From Vagococcus allomyrinae (lineage in GTDB: Bacteria; Bacillota; Bacilli; Lactobacillales; Vagococcaceae): a stretch of DNA of 50,404 nt. The stretch spans positions 1 to 50,404 of the forward strand of contig NZ_JAEEGA010000025.1 of assembly GCF_017829975.1 (NCBI RefSeq), written 5' to 3'. Numbering within the stretch: the stretch's first letter is position 1; each line of letters opens with the position of its first letter. Made by a program: the position numbers and the translations under genes. Under the pieces are notes generated by a model, which ran no database searches, was not told the DNA's origin, and saw nothing but the letters and a program-made list of their open reading frames with translations. This document shows positions 8,577-18,325 of this stretch, in pieces.

Positions 8577-8615
8577 AAGTTTCCCCCTATTCTAAAAATT
8601 AAATAGTATAGCCAG

Positions 8616-8933
8616 CTAATGAAAGCAGATTAAACTGATAGCGCCGTATAGTAAGAGCAATGCTTTCGGTAGCGTTACCAGCATTGACAGGCTGTAAACG
8701 ATGGCCAGTTCATGCTGATTAATCACTAATAGTTTAAAGATCAGCAGTAGACACAGGACTCCAAAAACGTAGCAAATGCGAGAAATAACTTTAGCAAACC
8801 TCTCATGACCGACGCTGGCTGTTGTAACAGCTTTGCCTTCAATTAGATAAATCAAACTCCCAGCCTTAAACATGCGGCCAATCCAAACCAAACTCACACT
8901 GAGTAGGCTTAACAAACTAATTGGTATAACCAT
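8616..8933 (-). CDS. Small membrane protein, possibly DUF3784-like
   Basis: A 105-residue protein with about three hydrophobic segments (residues 1-20, 50-70, 80-100) and a short soluble loop rich in charged residues (KAVTTASVGHERFAKVISR). The loop recalls DUF3784-type proteins, but the match is by eye only. The ATG at 8933 has AGGAGG 7 bp upstream; a GTG at 8936 is closer to that site and less likely. It lies between the P-type ATPase and the Mga-like regulator on the same strand. Function unknown. Confidence 0.6.
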   Translation of the reverse strand: MVIPISLLSLLSVSLVWIGRMFKAGSLIYLIEGKAVTTASVGHERFAKVISRICYVFGVLCLLLIFKLLVINQHELAIVYSLSMLVTLPKALLLLYGAISLICFH

Positions 8934-9086
8934 CACTTTTCCTCCTCTTCCTTAGCCCCCTCCTGATACCTTTACCATATCATCCGATATTTCTTTTTTC
9001 AAAGATAAGGCACCCTTTAAGAACCACAACATTTTCCTAGCAATACGCAATAATTGGGGAAGGCCCATTATCTGCTGAAGGTGCCA

Positions 9087-9125
9087 CCCTTGAAGAATGT
9101 CAGTTAACGTGACACACTTCAAGGG
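9087..9125. repeat. Hairpin downstream of the P-type ATPase gene
   Basis: CCCTTGAAG (9087-9095) pairs with CTTCAAGGG (9117-9125), and TGTCA (9098-9102) with TGACA (9110-9114). It begins 21 bp after the ATPase stop codon on the minus strand. There is no T-tract, so it may protect the 3' end rather than terminate. The roughly 210 bp between the ATPase and the small membrane gene hold no other convincing feature. Confidence 0.5.
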
Positions 9126-9145
9126 CTTCCCTACTAAATCGCCTG

Positions 9146-11803
9146 TTAAGCGATAAAGCGTCTTCCCATCCGCTGCAAGATATACTTTTCTAATTCCACA
9201 ACAACTAAAATATAGCTGGATAAGCCTGAGACAATCGTCCAGTGAACTAATCCCAAAGGAACCAACCCTAACACCGCTGCCAGACCTGGCACTAAGGCCA
9301 CCGTCACTGTCAATAATAGGGAAAAGACTGCTGTCCAAAAAATCATGGTATTTTCCCTTAAACCGGCTTTAATCAATGGTTTGTTGCTGCGGGCCACAAA
9401 GATATGAACGGTTGAGGAAATTGATAAGACAAGAAAGGTCATGGTCTGCCCCACCGCTAAACTTGGTGCTATCGTTCCTAGGTCAACGAAACTCCCCAGA
9501 TAAAAAGCCGCCAGTGAGGTGACAGTGAACGTTGTGGCCGCTGTCACAATGCGGCGATAACCTCCTCTTGAAAACAAGCTTTCATCCATGCCAACTGGTG
9601 GCTCAAGCATGATGCCAGATTCGGCTTTTTCACGACTTAGACCAAACCCTGGAATCCCATCTGCTAATACGTTGATAAACAATAACTGAAGGCCATTTAA
9701 AGGCATTCCCCAACCAACGACAGCCGCTAAAAGCATAATAATTATTTCAGCCACATTAGCAGATAAGAGATAATAAATCGTTTTTTTGATATTGCCATAG
9801 ACGCGGCGCCCTTCAGAAATGGCTTTTACGATGGTTTCAAAGTTGTCATCGGCCAAAACAATATCAGAGGCACTTTTGGCTACTTCGGTTCCGGCTATTC
9901 CCATAGCCGTCCCTACATCAGCCGCTTTTAGGGAAGGGGCATCATTCACCCCATCGCCAGTCATCGCCACTACTTGGCCTTTTTGCTGCCATGCCTTGAC
10001 GATTCTAATTTTATTCTCAGGTGATACTCTAGCATAGACGGAGATTTGATCAATTTTTTCTTCTAGTTCCGAGTCAATGATTTTTTCTAACTCAATCCCA
10101 GTCATCACGAGGTCACCACTACGATAAATGTCTAGTTCCTTCGCAATAGCCGTAGCCGTCAACAAATGATCGCCTGTGATCATAATCGGCTTAATTCCCG
10201 CTTTTCGTGCTTCAGCAACCGCTCGGGCGCTTTCTAGACGTGGGGGATCAATGATGCCGATCATGCCGTAAAAGGTCTGTCCTACTTCCAATTCCGGTTC
10301 ATTTCCTTCAGTTGGTAAGTGATCGATTACCTTATATGACAAAGCTAAAACCCTGAGAGCATCTTTGGCAAATTGATCGTGAATACTAGCAGCATCGGCT
10401 TGCTTAAAAGCGGCTTCGTTATGAAGATTGTCTGTCAGGCGATCGAAGGCGCCTTTTGTCAAGACAAGATAGCCCTGATCCAACTGGTGGACTGTGGTCA
10501 TTTTTTTCCTAGATGAATCAAATGGCAGCTCCAACACCCGCTTAAATTTGGTTTCCAGTTCTCCTTTAGTCCCAGCCAATTTCCCCAGGAGCTGGATGAT
10601 GGCAGACTCCGTCGGATCGCCGTGAACCACCCACTGGTCTTCCTCGTTCAATTCAGCTGTGGCATTGGAAGCTAACGCCATGTAGTCAACTAGTTGACGG
10701 TCAGCCCTGCTCCAGTTAGTCTTATCATCCACTGTTTTAACCTCTTCATGCAAAACCCATAGACGCTTAACCACCATTTTATTTTGGGTTAATGTGCCGG
10801 TCTTATCAGAGGCGATTACCGAGGCACTGCCTAGGGTTTCAACAGCGGGAATATTGCGAATAATCGCTTGCTTACGGGCCATATTTTCCATCCCATAAAT
10901 CAGACTAAGGGTCACGATAACTGGCAGTGTTTCGGGAACCGCGGCAACGCCCAAAATAACAGCTGTCATCAGATTTTCGACTAAAGGTACGGAAGATGTC
11001 AAGGTATTAATAATAAAAATTAAGGCTCCTGCTAAAAAAGCTAAAATTGCCAATCGCTTAGCCAAACGATCAATCCGTTTTTGTAGCGGGGTCTTATCTT
11101 TCTTTTGACAGACTAGCAAGCTGGCAATTTGCCCCATTTGGCTTTCAGCCCCTACAGCCACGACGATCCCTAAACCATTGCCATTTAACACATTGGTACC
11201 TGAAAAAGCCATATTCAGCTGATCGCCAAGAGGCATCTCTTTTGCAAATTCTAGGGATGGATCTTTTTCAATAGGAATACTTTCACCACTTAAAGAGGAC
11301 TCATCAATTTGTAAAGAGTTAGCTTGTATTAACCGAATATCAGCCCCAATTTGATCACCGACATTTAAATAAATGATATCACCGACAACTAGTTCTTCCG
11401 ATTGAATCGTCTCTTTTTTCCCATCTCGAAGAACCACCGAATTAGGTGCGGATAATTTTTTCAAGGCTGATAAGGCATTGTCTGCCTTCCCTTCTTGAAA
11501 AATTGAGACTGAAATATTAATAATTACAATGGATAAAATAACAATTGATTTAACATAGCCTTCATCTGGTGTTTGCAGTGCTAAAATAAAAGAAAAAACT
11601 GCGGTGCCAATTAAAATCAGATTCATAACTTCAACTAAATGGTGACAAACCTTTTGAAACAAGGTTTCTTTGGTTGTTTCCTCAAAGATATTTTCCCCAT
11701 ACTGTTCGCGATTTTTAACTATTTGAGACGTGGTTAACCCATTGTCAGGGTTAACCTTAACCGTTCTTGCGATAATTTCGATACTGTCTTGCTTAACCTT
11801 CAT
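9146..11803 (-). CDS. P2-type cation ATPase, probably Ca2+-transporting
   Basis: An 885-residue membrane pump that uses ATP to move a cation, probably Ca2+, out of the cell. Landmarks: an N-terminal cation-ATPase domain, the dephosphorylation loop LSGES (171-175), the membrane metal site AAVPETLPVIV (287-297), phosphorylated Asp333 in SDKTGTLTQNKM, the nucleotide-binding KGAF (450-453), MTGDGVND (614-621), and the helix-6 motif INVLADGIPGFGL. About ten membrane helices are seen. The helix-4 motif has PETLP where SERCA-type pumps have PEGLP, so ion choice is less certain; Ca2+ or Mn2+ are the best guesses. The gene starts a minus-strand run with a small membrane protein and an Mga-like regulator; co-transcription is unproven. 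Confidence 0.93.
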   Translation of the reverse strand: MKVKQDSIEIIARTVKVNPDNGLTTSQIVKNREQYGENIFEETTKETLFQKVCHHLVEVMNLILIGTAVFSFILALQTPDEGYVKSIVILSIVIINISVSIFQEGKADNALSALKKLSAPNSVVLRDGKKETIQSEELVVGDIIYLNVGDQIGADIRLIQANSLQIDESSLSGESIPIEKDPSLEFAKEMPLGDQLNMAFSGTNVLNGNGLGIVVAVGAESQMGQIASLLVCQKKDKTPLQKRIDRLAKRLAILAFLAGALIFIINTLTSSVPLVENLMTAVILGVAAVPETLPVIVTLSLIYGMENMARKQAIIRNIPAVETLGSASVIASDKTGTLTQNKMVVKRLWVLHEEVKTVDDKTNWSRADRQLVDYMALASNATAELNEEDQWVVHGDPTESAIIQLLGKLAGTKGELETKFKRVLELPFDSSRKKMTTVHQLDQGYLVLTKGAFDRLTDNLHNEAAFKQADAASIHDQFAKDALRVLALSYKVIDHLPTEGNEPELEVGQTFYGMIGIIDPPRLESARAVAEARKAGIKPIMITGDHLLTATAIAKELDIYRSGDLVMTGIELEKIIDSELEEKIDQISVYARVSPENKIRIVKAWQQKGQVVAMTGDGVNDAPSLKAADVGTAMGIAGTEVAKSASDIVLADDNFETIVKAISEGRRVYGNIKKTIYYLLSANVAEIIIMLLAAVVGWGMPLNGLQLLFINVLADGIPGFGLSREKAESGIMLEPPVGMDESLFSRGGYRRIVTAATTFTVTSLAAFYLGSFVDLGTIAPSLAVGQTMTFLVLSISSTVHIFVARSNKPLIKAGLRENTMIFWTAVFSLLLTVTVALVPGLAAVLGLVPLGLVHWTIVSGLSSYILVVVELEKYILQRMGRRFIA

Positions 11804-11943
11804 CCTATTCCTCCATACCTATTTTAAAATGCAGTTGCATTCGTTATTGACCAACTTACTTGAGAATAGCAAGAGGTTGCGTAAATAAAAAGTCATCTTT
11901 TTCAGACAGTGGTGAAATTTCAAAAGGAAGTCGATGATCACAC

Positions 11944-11981
11944 ACAAAAACAACCAGCTGGGCATCTTCCCACAACTGGTT
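11944..11981 (-). terminator. Terminator of the small ORF at 11994
   Basis: On the minus strand AACCAG and TGGG pair with CCCA and CTGGTT around a 6-nt loop, followed by GTTTTTGTG. It lies 13 bp after the stop codon of the short ORF, and also separates the galactosidase operon from the ATPase gene. Confidence 0.7.
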
Positions 11982-11993
11982 GACTTGAGTCTC

Positions 11994-12179
11994 TTACTTT
12001 TTTCTGCCGGTGGCCATAATATGGCCGGACACTCCCATTAACTCTGGGATTAATTCCGTTGCTTTTACGTAGTTCAACAACCGTTCTTTTCGATCAGCTT
12101 CTCGATAATTGTTCTGATAAAAATCGGCTATTTCACGATAGTCTTGATTGATGACAATCTGTCTTGTAAGAACCAACAT
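11994..12179 (-). CDS. Short hypothetical protein
   Basis: A 61-residue ORF, basic, with no recognisable domain (MLVLTRQIVINQDYREIADF at the start, GHIMATGRKK at the end). No clear Shine-Dalgarno precedes the ATG, and in-frame sequence upstream is closed by TAA eight codons away, so it could be the remnant of a longer gene. In its favour, an intrinsic terminator follows at once. It lies downstream of the galactosidase operon, separated by another terminator. Whether it is translated is uncertain. Confidence 0.35.
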   Translation of the reverse strand: MLVLTRQIVINQDYREIADFYQNNYREADRKERLLNYVKATELIPELMGVSGHIMATGRKK

Positions 12180-12220
12180 GACTAAGACCGCTGCAAATTA
12201 AATTACTTATCGGCATAAAC

Positions 12221-12252
12221 AACCAGGGTAAGACATGGTCTCACCCTGGTTT
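12221..12252 (-). terminator. Terminator of the galactosidase operon
   Basis: AACCAGGGT (12221-12229) pairs with ACCCTGGTT (12243-12251), with inner AGAC/GTCT. It lies about 60 bp after the GH35 stop codon. The T-tract is short on both strands (GGTTTAATTT on plus, GGTTGTTTATG on minus). Confidence 0.6.
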
Positions 12253-12314
12253 AATTTCACATTAGTTGGTCTGTCAGAAAAGACCAAACAACCTGATGGC
12301 AAATTGCCGATTTT

Positions 12315-14081
12315 TTAGGAGGATCTCATCCCATTTTTAATATCAGGAAGGTCAGTTAACATGATCTGTTGCTGCTCCTGTCCTTCTGTTTCAAAAATGA
12401 CAATTTCATTGAGCCCTTTTCGCAGCTTCGGCCCTGGAATATAAAGTTTGGTTTGAGGTCCTACTTGCCAATAGCGTCCAAGATTAAAACCATTGACCAC
12501 AACCACCCCTTTGCCCCACTGAGACATGTCGATAAAGGTATCACCAATATCAATTAATTCAAATTCGAATTGACTAAAGGTAGGCGTCTTGCCAACCACT
12601 TCCAATTCGTAATCAAGTTGAGCCAATTTGCTAAAATCGAGGGCATAGCTACACCAATTTGTCTGGAAAGCCCCGTTAAGGATCACGCCACCCACGATTC
12701 CTTTGCGCTGACTGTTCATGGTGACAGAATAATTAACTCGTCCCATATTCTCAACTAAAATTTGCAACTGATTCTTTTCGTTGACTAACTCAAATTCAAC
12801 CGAATCAGCCATATCTGTGTCGTATTTAGTCAGAATTGGTTGGTCATTGACATAAACTGACGCTCGGTCAGCCGTTTCAATTAAACGAAAATCTTCAATT
12901 TTTCGTTTACCACCAACCTCACTCGTATAATAAACATAACCGAAGGGTTGATCCATGGCTTCCATATTTAGTGGATACGTGCCTTGGTGAGCTGTGCCGA
13001 TTTTTGCTAGGTTTGTTGTCAATCCCGTACGGGCTGTTAATTCAATCGTTTTTGGCCCCAGCCGCTTGATGTCAGGAATCTCTTCAATTTCAAATGAGCG
13101 ATATTTCTGAATAACCTGTTGAAACGCTAAGTATTTCTCCGTCACTTCTCCATATTCATTAAGAGGAGCATCATAATCGTATGAGGTGGTATCAGGCAAT
13201 AATTTGCCATAATAATTGGCGCCATTGCTAAAACCAAAATTAGTACCACCATGAAACATATAGATATTGACATGGCCTTCACTGAGAATATCATCTAATT
13301 CTTGCGCACAGGTCGCCACGTCTGTAGTGTGGTGGGCTTGATCCTGCCAAGCATCAAACCAACCTATCCAAAACTCCATTACCATCAAAGGAGCTGTCTT
13401 ACCATGGAATTCTTTTAATTTTTTAAAATGAGTTTTGACATCGGACCCACAATTAATCGTTGGCAAGGCTTGCTCCGGGAGACTGCCGTTTGCCAACATG
13501 TCGTGCCAAGGGCCATCAGAGGTCACTAAAGGAACGTCTATGCCATTTACTTTCAACAAATCAACGACTGCTAGTAAGTAATCTTTATCATTGGCGTATC
13601 CACCATATTCATTTTCAACTTGAACCATGATGATCGGTCCACCACTGGTAATTTGTAAATCTTTGACTTCCGCAAAAAAACGCTGATAGTAGTTTTTAAC
13701 CTTGTCTAAATAAGGTTGATAATTACTTCTGACCCGCATCTGAGGATCGTTTAGTAGCCAAGAGGGTTGACCGCCAAATTCCCACTCGGCGCAAATATAG
13801 GGTGATGGCCGCAAGATCACTTTAAGATCTAATTGCTGGGCCAACAAAATAAATTGCCGAATATTAAGCCCACCACTAAAATCAAACTGCCCTTCATGTG
13901 GCTCATGAAAATTCCATGGGACATAAGTTTCAACTGTATTACAGCCCATATTTCTTAGCATTTTTAACCGATGTTCCCAGTACTCTGGCACTACTCTAAA
14001 ATAGTGAATTGCGCCTGAAATCACCTTAAAAGGCTGGCCATCTAAATAGAAATCTTCTCTAATTTCAAACATCTGCGACAT
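12315..14081 (-). CDS. Beta-galactosidase, glycoside hydrolase family 35
   Basis: A 588-residue cytosolic enzyme that cleaves terminal beta-linked galactose with retention. The GH35 TIM barrel occupies about the first 310 residues: GAIHYFRVVPEYW, NTVETYVPWNFHEP, acid/base Glu158 in VENEYGGY and nucleophile Glu236 in VMEFWIGWFDAW. The C-terminal part holds jelly-roll domains (NGFNLGRYWQVGPQTKLYIP). No signal peptide is present. The ATG at 14081 is chosen because GGAGG lies 5 bp before it; an ATG four codons earlier overlaps that site. The closest well-known relative is streptococcal BgaC, specific for Gal-beta-1,3-linkages, so this enzyme may complement the GH42 enzyme. It is last in the galactoside operon. 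Confidence 0.93.
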   Translation of the reverse strand: MSQMFEIREDFYLDGQPFKVISGAIHYFRVVPEYWEHRLKMLRNMGCNTVETYVPWNFHEPHEGQFDFSGGLNIRQFILLAQQLDLKVILRPSPYICAEWEFGGQPSWLLNDPQMRVRSNYQPYLDKVKNYYQRFFAEVKDLQITSGGPIIMVQVENEYGGYANDKDYLLAVVDLLKVNGIDVPLVTSDGPWHDMLANGSLPEQALPTINCGSDVKTHFKKLKEFHGKTAPLMVMEFWIGWFDAWQDQAHHTTDVATCAQELDDILSEGHVNIYMFHGGTNFGFSNGANYYGKLLPDTTSYDYDAPLNEYGEVTEKYLAFQQVIQKYRSFEIEEIPDIKRLGPKTIELTARTGLTTNLAKIGTAHQGTYPLNMEAMDQPFGYVYYTSEVGGKRKIEDFRLIETADRASVYVNDQPILTKYDTDMADSVEFELVNEKNQLQILVENMGRVNYSVTMNSQRKGIVGGVILNGAFQTNWCSYALDFSKLAQLDYELEVVGKTPTFSQFEFELIDIGDTFIDMSQWGKGVVVVNGFNLGRYWQVGPQTKLYIPGPKLRKGLNEIVIFETEGQEQQQIMLTDLPDIKNGMRSS

Positions 14082-14106
14082 GTTATCCTCCAATTCTAAT
14101 CATCAA

Positions 14107-16107
14107 TTATTTGTTAAACTTAAGGATCGCTAGATCACTGGCGTTAATTTCAACCGTTGAACTTCTGACCTCAGCTGAAAGTAGGTCAAGAGCTTCTTCT
14201 TTTAACTGAATCTCAATTTTGTCCTGACTATAATTCAGCACAAACCCATAAATGGCTGTTGCCGATTCACGATAAGTTATGGAAACGGCTGGATCTTCTG
14301 TCTGTAGAAAGTCATAGATTGGTTCGTAAGCCATTTCCGCTAGCAACTGAGAAATAACTTCGCGATACCCACTCGAGTCTAACTGCGTCGAAAGATAATA
14401 CGCCTGACCTTGACCGTATTTATTGCAGGTAATCGCCGGCATGCCTACTAAGTCAGTACTTTCATATTTAGCTAAAGCAGTCGCTCCACGCAAATGTACC
14501 ACTTCTTCCCAAATCATCGTTGGATATTGTTTCCCGCCATAGGAGATCCGTCCGGTTTCCGTGGGGTATAAAGGAGAAAATTCCTCCACCTCAATACCTA
14601 GCAGCTCTTTAAAGGCACCTGGATAGCCTCCTAAATAGACACTGTCATTTTCATTCACAATCCCACTAAAAAAATTAACTAAAAGAGTGCCGCCCGCTTC
14701 AACATACTGAGCCAGTTTTTGACTATTTTCAAGAGAAACCAAATAGAGATTTTGGACGATAACTAAACGGTAAGCTGACAAATCTTCCGTAGGGTGAACA
14801 AAGTCCACACTGATATGAGCTTCCCTGAGAGCTTGATAGATGCTCATCATCTGCCGAATATACCTGACTTCAGCTGACGGTTTGGCGTCAAGTTCTAAAG
14901 CCCACCAGTTCTCCCAATCAAAGACAATTGCCACGTTAGCCACAAAATCCGTTCCAACTAGTTCACTTAATTGAGCCAATTCATTGCCTAATTGAGCGAC
15001 TTCCTGATAAATTCTTGTATCAGTTTTACCTGAATGAGTCACCATGGCGCTGTGAAACTTTTCTGCCCCACCTTGGGACTGGCGCCATTGGAAAAACATC
15101 AAACCGTCGGCGCCATGGGCGATGCTTTCATAGCTCCACAAACGCATTTGGCCAGGGACTTTTCGTTTGTTTATCTTGCGCCAATTTACCGCACTGGTGG
15201 CTTGTTCCATAATAAGAAAGGGTTGCTTCTTTAAGCTTCTCGTTAGGTCGCTGGCTAGAAACTGAGCGTAGGGCAGCGTTTCGCGGGGATTGGGATAGGT
15301 ATTCCAACTGACAACATCCATCTCCTGAGCCCACTTAAAGCCGTCTACGTGTTCATGCAAGCCCATTAAGTTGGTCATGATGGGAATCCCTTGAGAATGT
15401 CTTAAGACCGCCTTTTTTTCGATTTGAAATAACTCCAAATTCATATCAGAGACAAAACGTTTATAGTCTAGTTCTTGACAAGGGTTTTTAAAAGTGGGCA
15501 TGGCTTCTGGCAAAAAGATTTCTTGCCAGTCATTATAAGCTTGACTCCAAAAAGTAGTGGCCCACGCCTGATTTAACTGATCGATTTGGTGATATTTCTC
15601 TTCCAGCCAAGCTTGAAATCCCTGTCGGCACTGATCACAAAAGCACTGATGAACATGACAGGTGTACTCATTATTGATGTGCCACATGACCACTCCTGGA
15701 TGGCTCCCATAGCGTTGAGCCACATTTTCAGTCAGCTCTTGAATTGCCTGACGATAAATTGGCGAAGTCGGACAATAATGTTGTCGTGACCCGTGGACGA
15801 GTCGCCTACCAAAACTGTCAATTGGCAAAACCTCTGGAGATTGCTTGACTAACCAAGCTGGTGGCGAAGCCGTTCCATTTGCCAAATCGATGGCAATGTC
15901 ATTTTCATGAAGCAGGTCCAATAACCAATCCAGTTCAGTAAAATCATACACACCTGCCGCTGGTTGAATATTTTTCCAACCGAATATATTGACACTGACA
16001 TAGGTGACCCCTGCTTGCTTCATCAAGTGCATATCTTCGATGATCGTCTGACGGTCCCATTGTTCAGGGTTATAATCGCCACCGTAATAAATTACTTCTT
16101 GCCTCAT
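14107..16107 (-). CDS. Beta-galactosidase, glycoside hydrolase family 42
   Basis: A 666-residue cytosolic enzyme. GH42 landmarks: YYGGDYNPEQW at the start, acid/base Glu147 in HINNEY, nucleophile Glu301 in LIMEQATSAVNW, and the structural zinc cysteines Cys112, Cys155, Cys157 and Cys160. Beyond the barrel (to about 390) lie a trimerisation domain and a small beta domain, as usual for the family. GH42 enzymes hydrolyse lactose poorly and prefer plant or oligosaccharide beta-galactosides. Its ATG overlaps the alpha-galactosidase stop codon (ATGA), implying translational coupling, and only 25 bp separate it from the GH35 gene. Confidence 0.94.
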   Translation of the reverse strand: MRQEVIYYGGDYNPEQWDRQTIIEDMHLMKQAGVTYVSVNIFGWKNIQPAAGVYDFTELDWLLDLLHENDIAIDLANGTASPPAWLVKQSPEVLPIDSFGRRLVHGSRQHYCPTSPIYRQAIQELTENVAQRYGSHPGVVMWHINNEYTCHVHQCFCDQCRQGFQAWLEEKYHQIDQLNQAWATTFWSQAYNDWQEIFLPEAMPTFKNPCQELDYKRFVSDMNLELFQIEKKAVLRHSQGIPIMTNLMGLHEHVDGFKWAQEMDVVSWNTYPNPRETLPYAQFLASDLTRSLKKQPFLIMEQATSAVNWRKINKRKVPGQMRLWSYESIAHGADGLMFFQWRQSQGGAEKFHSAMVTHSGKTDTRIYQEVAQLGNELAQLSELVGTDFVANVAIVFDWENWWALELDAKPSAEVRYIRQMMSIYQALREAHISVDFVHPTEDLSAYRLVIVQNLYLVSLENSQKLAQYVEAGGTLLVNFFSGIVNENDSVYLGGYPGAFKELLGIEVEEFSPLYPTETGRISYGGKQYPTMIWEEVVHLRGATALAKYESTDLVGMPAITCNKYGQGQAYYLSTQLDSSGYREVISQLLAEMAYEPIYDFLQTEDPAVSITYRESATAIYGFVLNYSQDKIEIQLKEEALDLLSAEVRSSTVEINASDLAILKFNK

Positions 16108-18299
16108 TCGCTTTCCTCCACTCGCTTAAAGTAATAACAGTCACTTCTAAAATCACCTGTTTTAGTCACCGAGGTGTAAAATCCGGCATGCATTAGCTCC
16201 GAACCACTAAAGGTTCCTAATTCAGGATGGGAATAATGAGCGGATTCGGACAAGCCTACCAATTTTAATAAACGAAAAGGCGCTGACGCTTGTTCCAGAA
16301 TATGATAGTAAAAAACTAAACAGTCAGACTGATCAGGACTGACAAAGATCCAAGCACATTCGTTTCCTTCGAAGGGGCTCATCAATCGATAAAAATCACC
16401 GAATTGAATCAGCTGGCGATGTTCTTTATAAAAATTAATTTGCTCTCTGACCGTCACTTTCTCTGGGTCTGACATGGCATTTAAGTCCAATTCATAACCT
16501 AAAGTCCCTGACATGGCCACATTTCCCCGCATTTCCATGGAGGTTATGCGGTGAGTCTGATGATTTGGGACATCGGAGACATGAGCCCCCATCGTCACGA
16601 TTGGATATAGCAAACTGGTCGCATACTGAATTTTTAGTCTGGCCACTGCATCTGTATTATCACTGGTCCAAGTCTGCGGCATATAGTACAACATCCCTAA
16701 GTCAAAACGACCGCCACCACCGGAACAACTTTCAAATAGCACGTTGGGAAATTCTTCCGTCAGTTTTTCTAAAAAGTCATAGAGTCCAAGCACATAACGA
16801 TGATGAGTTTCCCTTTGGTTATTCGGCGAAAGATCAGCTGAATAAACTTCTGATAAATGCCGATTCATGTCCCATTTGACATAACGGATATCATTTTCAG
16901 ATAAAATCTTTTGCATCTTCTGGTAGAGATGCACTCTAACATCTTGGCGCGAAAAATCCAACACAAACTGATCGCGGCTACGTGATTTTTCTCGTCCAGG
17001 CACTTGCAAGACCCATTCAGGATGGGACCTGAACAACTCGCTAGCTTCCGAAATCATTTCAGGCTCAAACCACAATCCAAAAGCCACCTGTCGCTCCTTG
17101 CCATAGGCGATCATCGACTCTAAGCCATTGGGTAATTTCTGATAATTGATATCCCAGTCACCTAATGACGTACGATCATCATTGCGTTTACCGAACCAAC
17201 CGTCATCCAAAACAAAAAGCTCAATCCCTAAGTCAGCTGCTTGATCCATCAACTGCTTGACGACTCTTTCATTAAAATCAAAATAAGTGGCTTCCCAATT
17301 ATTAACTAAAATCGGCCGTTCTTTTTCTTTGTACTGCCCTCGTAACAAACAGCCCTTTGTCATGGCATGGAAAATCTTAGACATGCCATTTAAGCCTTCT
17401 TTTGAATAAACCAAAATAGCTTCCGGCGATTGAAAGGCTGTTCCTGATTCCAGCTCCCAAGAAAATTGTTGCTCATTAAGACCCAGGTTTACCCGCAATG
17501 ACTCGTATTGATCTGTTTCAAACGTCAGCTGAAAACTGCCACTATAAACCAAGGAGAACCCAAAAACATCACCTTGATGCTCAGTGGTTTCCTTAGGTAG
17601 TAATGCCGCAAACGGATTTTGTTGATGACTGCTTGAACCGCGACTTGAAGCGAAGACTCTCTTTCCAACACCCAAAGGTTCTCGTTTTAACTGGCGTTCA
17701 TTGGCCCAAGCGCCTGGCAAAGAGATCACATCATAATTTGACTCTGGCATGTTCAGTTGAAGACTATCCAACTTTTCGATAATTAAGGATGTTGGGCTAT
17801 TATTGATCAGTTTAGCAGAACGAACAAGTCCCCCTTCGGGAAAAATTGAATAATACAAATAGAGCGCTACTCCAGGAATTGCCTTATCTGTCATTTTAAG
17901 CTTTAAGGTCTTGGCCTGTTGAGAATAAAAATGAGGTAAACCCTCCAAAGAGTTTTTGCCGTTTACTACCTCATATCCGTCATAACGAAAATCGACCACA
18001 GTTGATCCATTGCCTTGCTTTAACCTAACTGCTGGCGTTCGAAAGTCTCCGCTGCCATAAGAACTATACTCTTGAGGTAATGTGTCTTTTGAATACAGCC
18101 GATCTGTCGCTCCATAAAAGTTTGGAGAAAAAGAGCGATCCTTTCGGGGATAATTGCGACCTGTTGCATACCCGTCAATCACCTGTCCCACATATTGCTG
18201 GGAAACCAGCCCAAATTCTTCTACTTTAATCACATAACTGATTGTCTCATTTTTAAGATGAAAGCTATTTCCTTGTTGATTGACTAAAATTTCTACCAT
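16104..18299 (-). CDS. Alpha-galactosidase, glycoside hydrolase family 36
   Basis: A 731-residue cytosolic alpha-galactosidase acting on raffinose-type sugars or melibiose. The family I GH36 layout is complete: an N-terminal beta-sandwich (1-330), a barrel with WEATYFDF, LDDGWFG and GLWFEPEM, nucleophile Asp477 in KWDMNR, and acid/base Asp547 in WTSDNTDA after the CSGGGGRFD loop. These positions match those of the Geobacillus enzymes almost exactly. AAGGAGGATC stands 8 bp before the ATG. Between this gene and the upstream permease lie three 65-bp repeats, the last of which ends near the ribosome-binding site. The neighbours indicate uptake and hydrolysis of galactose-containing oligosaccharides. 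Confidence 0.95.
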   Translation of the reverse strand: MVEILVNQQGNSFHLKNETISYVIKVEEFGLVSQQYVGQVIDGYATGRNYPRKDRSFSPNFYGATDRLYSKDTLPQEYSSYGSGDFRTPAVRLKQGNGSTVVDFRYDGYEVVNGKNSLEGLPHFYSQQAKTLKLKMTDKAIPGVALYLYYSIFPEGGLVRSAKLINNSPTSLIIEKLDSLQLNMPESNYDVISLPGAWANERQLKREPLGVGKRVFASSRGSSSHQQNPFAALLPKETTEHQGDVFGFSLVYSGSFQLTFETDQYESLRVNLGLNEQQFSWELESGTAFQSPEAILVYSKEGLNGMSKIFHAMTKGCLLRGQYKEKERPILVNNWEATYFDFNERVVKQLMDQAADLGIELFVLDDGWFGKRNDDRTSLGDWDINYQKLPNGLESMIAYGKERQVAFGLWFEPEMISEASELFRSHPEWVLQVPGREKSRSRDQFVLDFSRQDVRVHLYQKMQKILSENDIRYVKWDMNRHLSEVYSADLSPNNQRETHHRYVLGLYDFLEKLTEEFPNVLFESCSGGGGRFDLGMLYYMPQTWTSDNTDAVARLKIQYATSLLYPIVTMGAHVSDVPNHQTHRITSMEMRGNVAMSGTLGYELDLNAMSDPEKVTVREQINFYKEHRQLIQFGDFYRLMSPFEGNECAWIFVSPDQSDCLVFYYHILEQASAPFRLLKLVGLSESAHYSHPELGTFSGSELMHAGFYTSVTKTGDFRSDCYYFKRVEESE

Positions 18300-18325
18300 T
18301 TAACTTGATCCTCCTTATCTTTATA

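Noticed and set aside
8952-9338. 128-codon minus-strand frame overlapping the end of the P-type ATPase gene
   Set aside because: The first half is the ATPase read in another frame; the remaining 65 codons have no ribosome-binding site at ATG/TTG candidates and no family resemblance, and the stretch contains a hairpin at 9087-9125.
12369-12758. Two plus-strand frames of 62 codons opposite the GH35 gene
   Set aside because: Antisense shadows of conserved GH35 sequence; neither has a ribosome-binding site.
15015-15334. Three overlapping frames of 65-68 codons within the GH42 gene
   Set aside because: They are shadows of a strongly coding GH42 sequence, with no starts or homology of their own.
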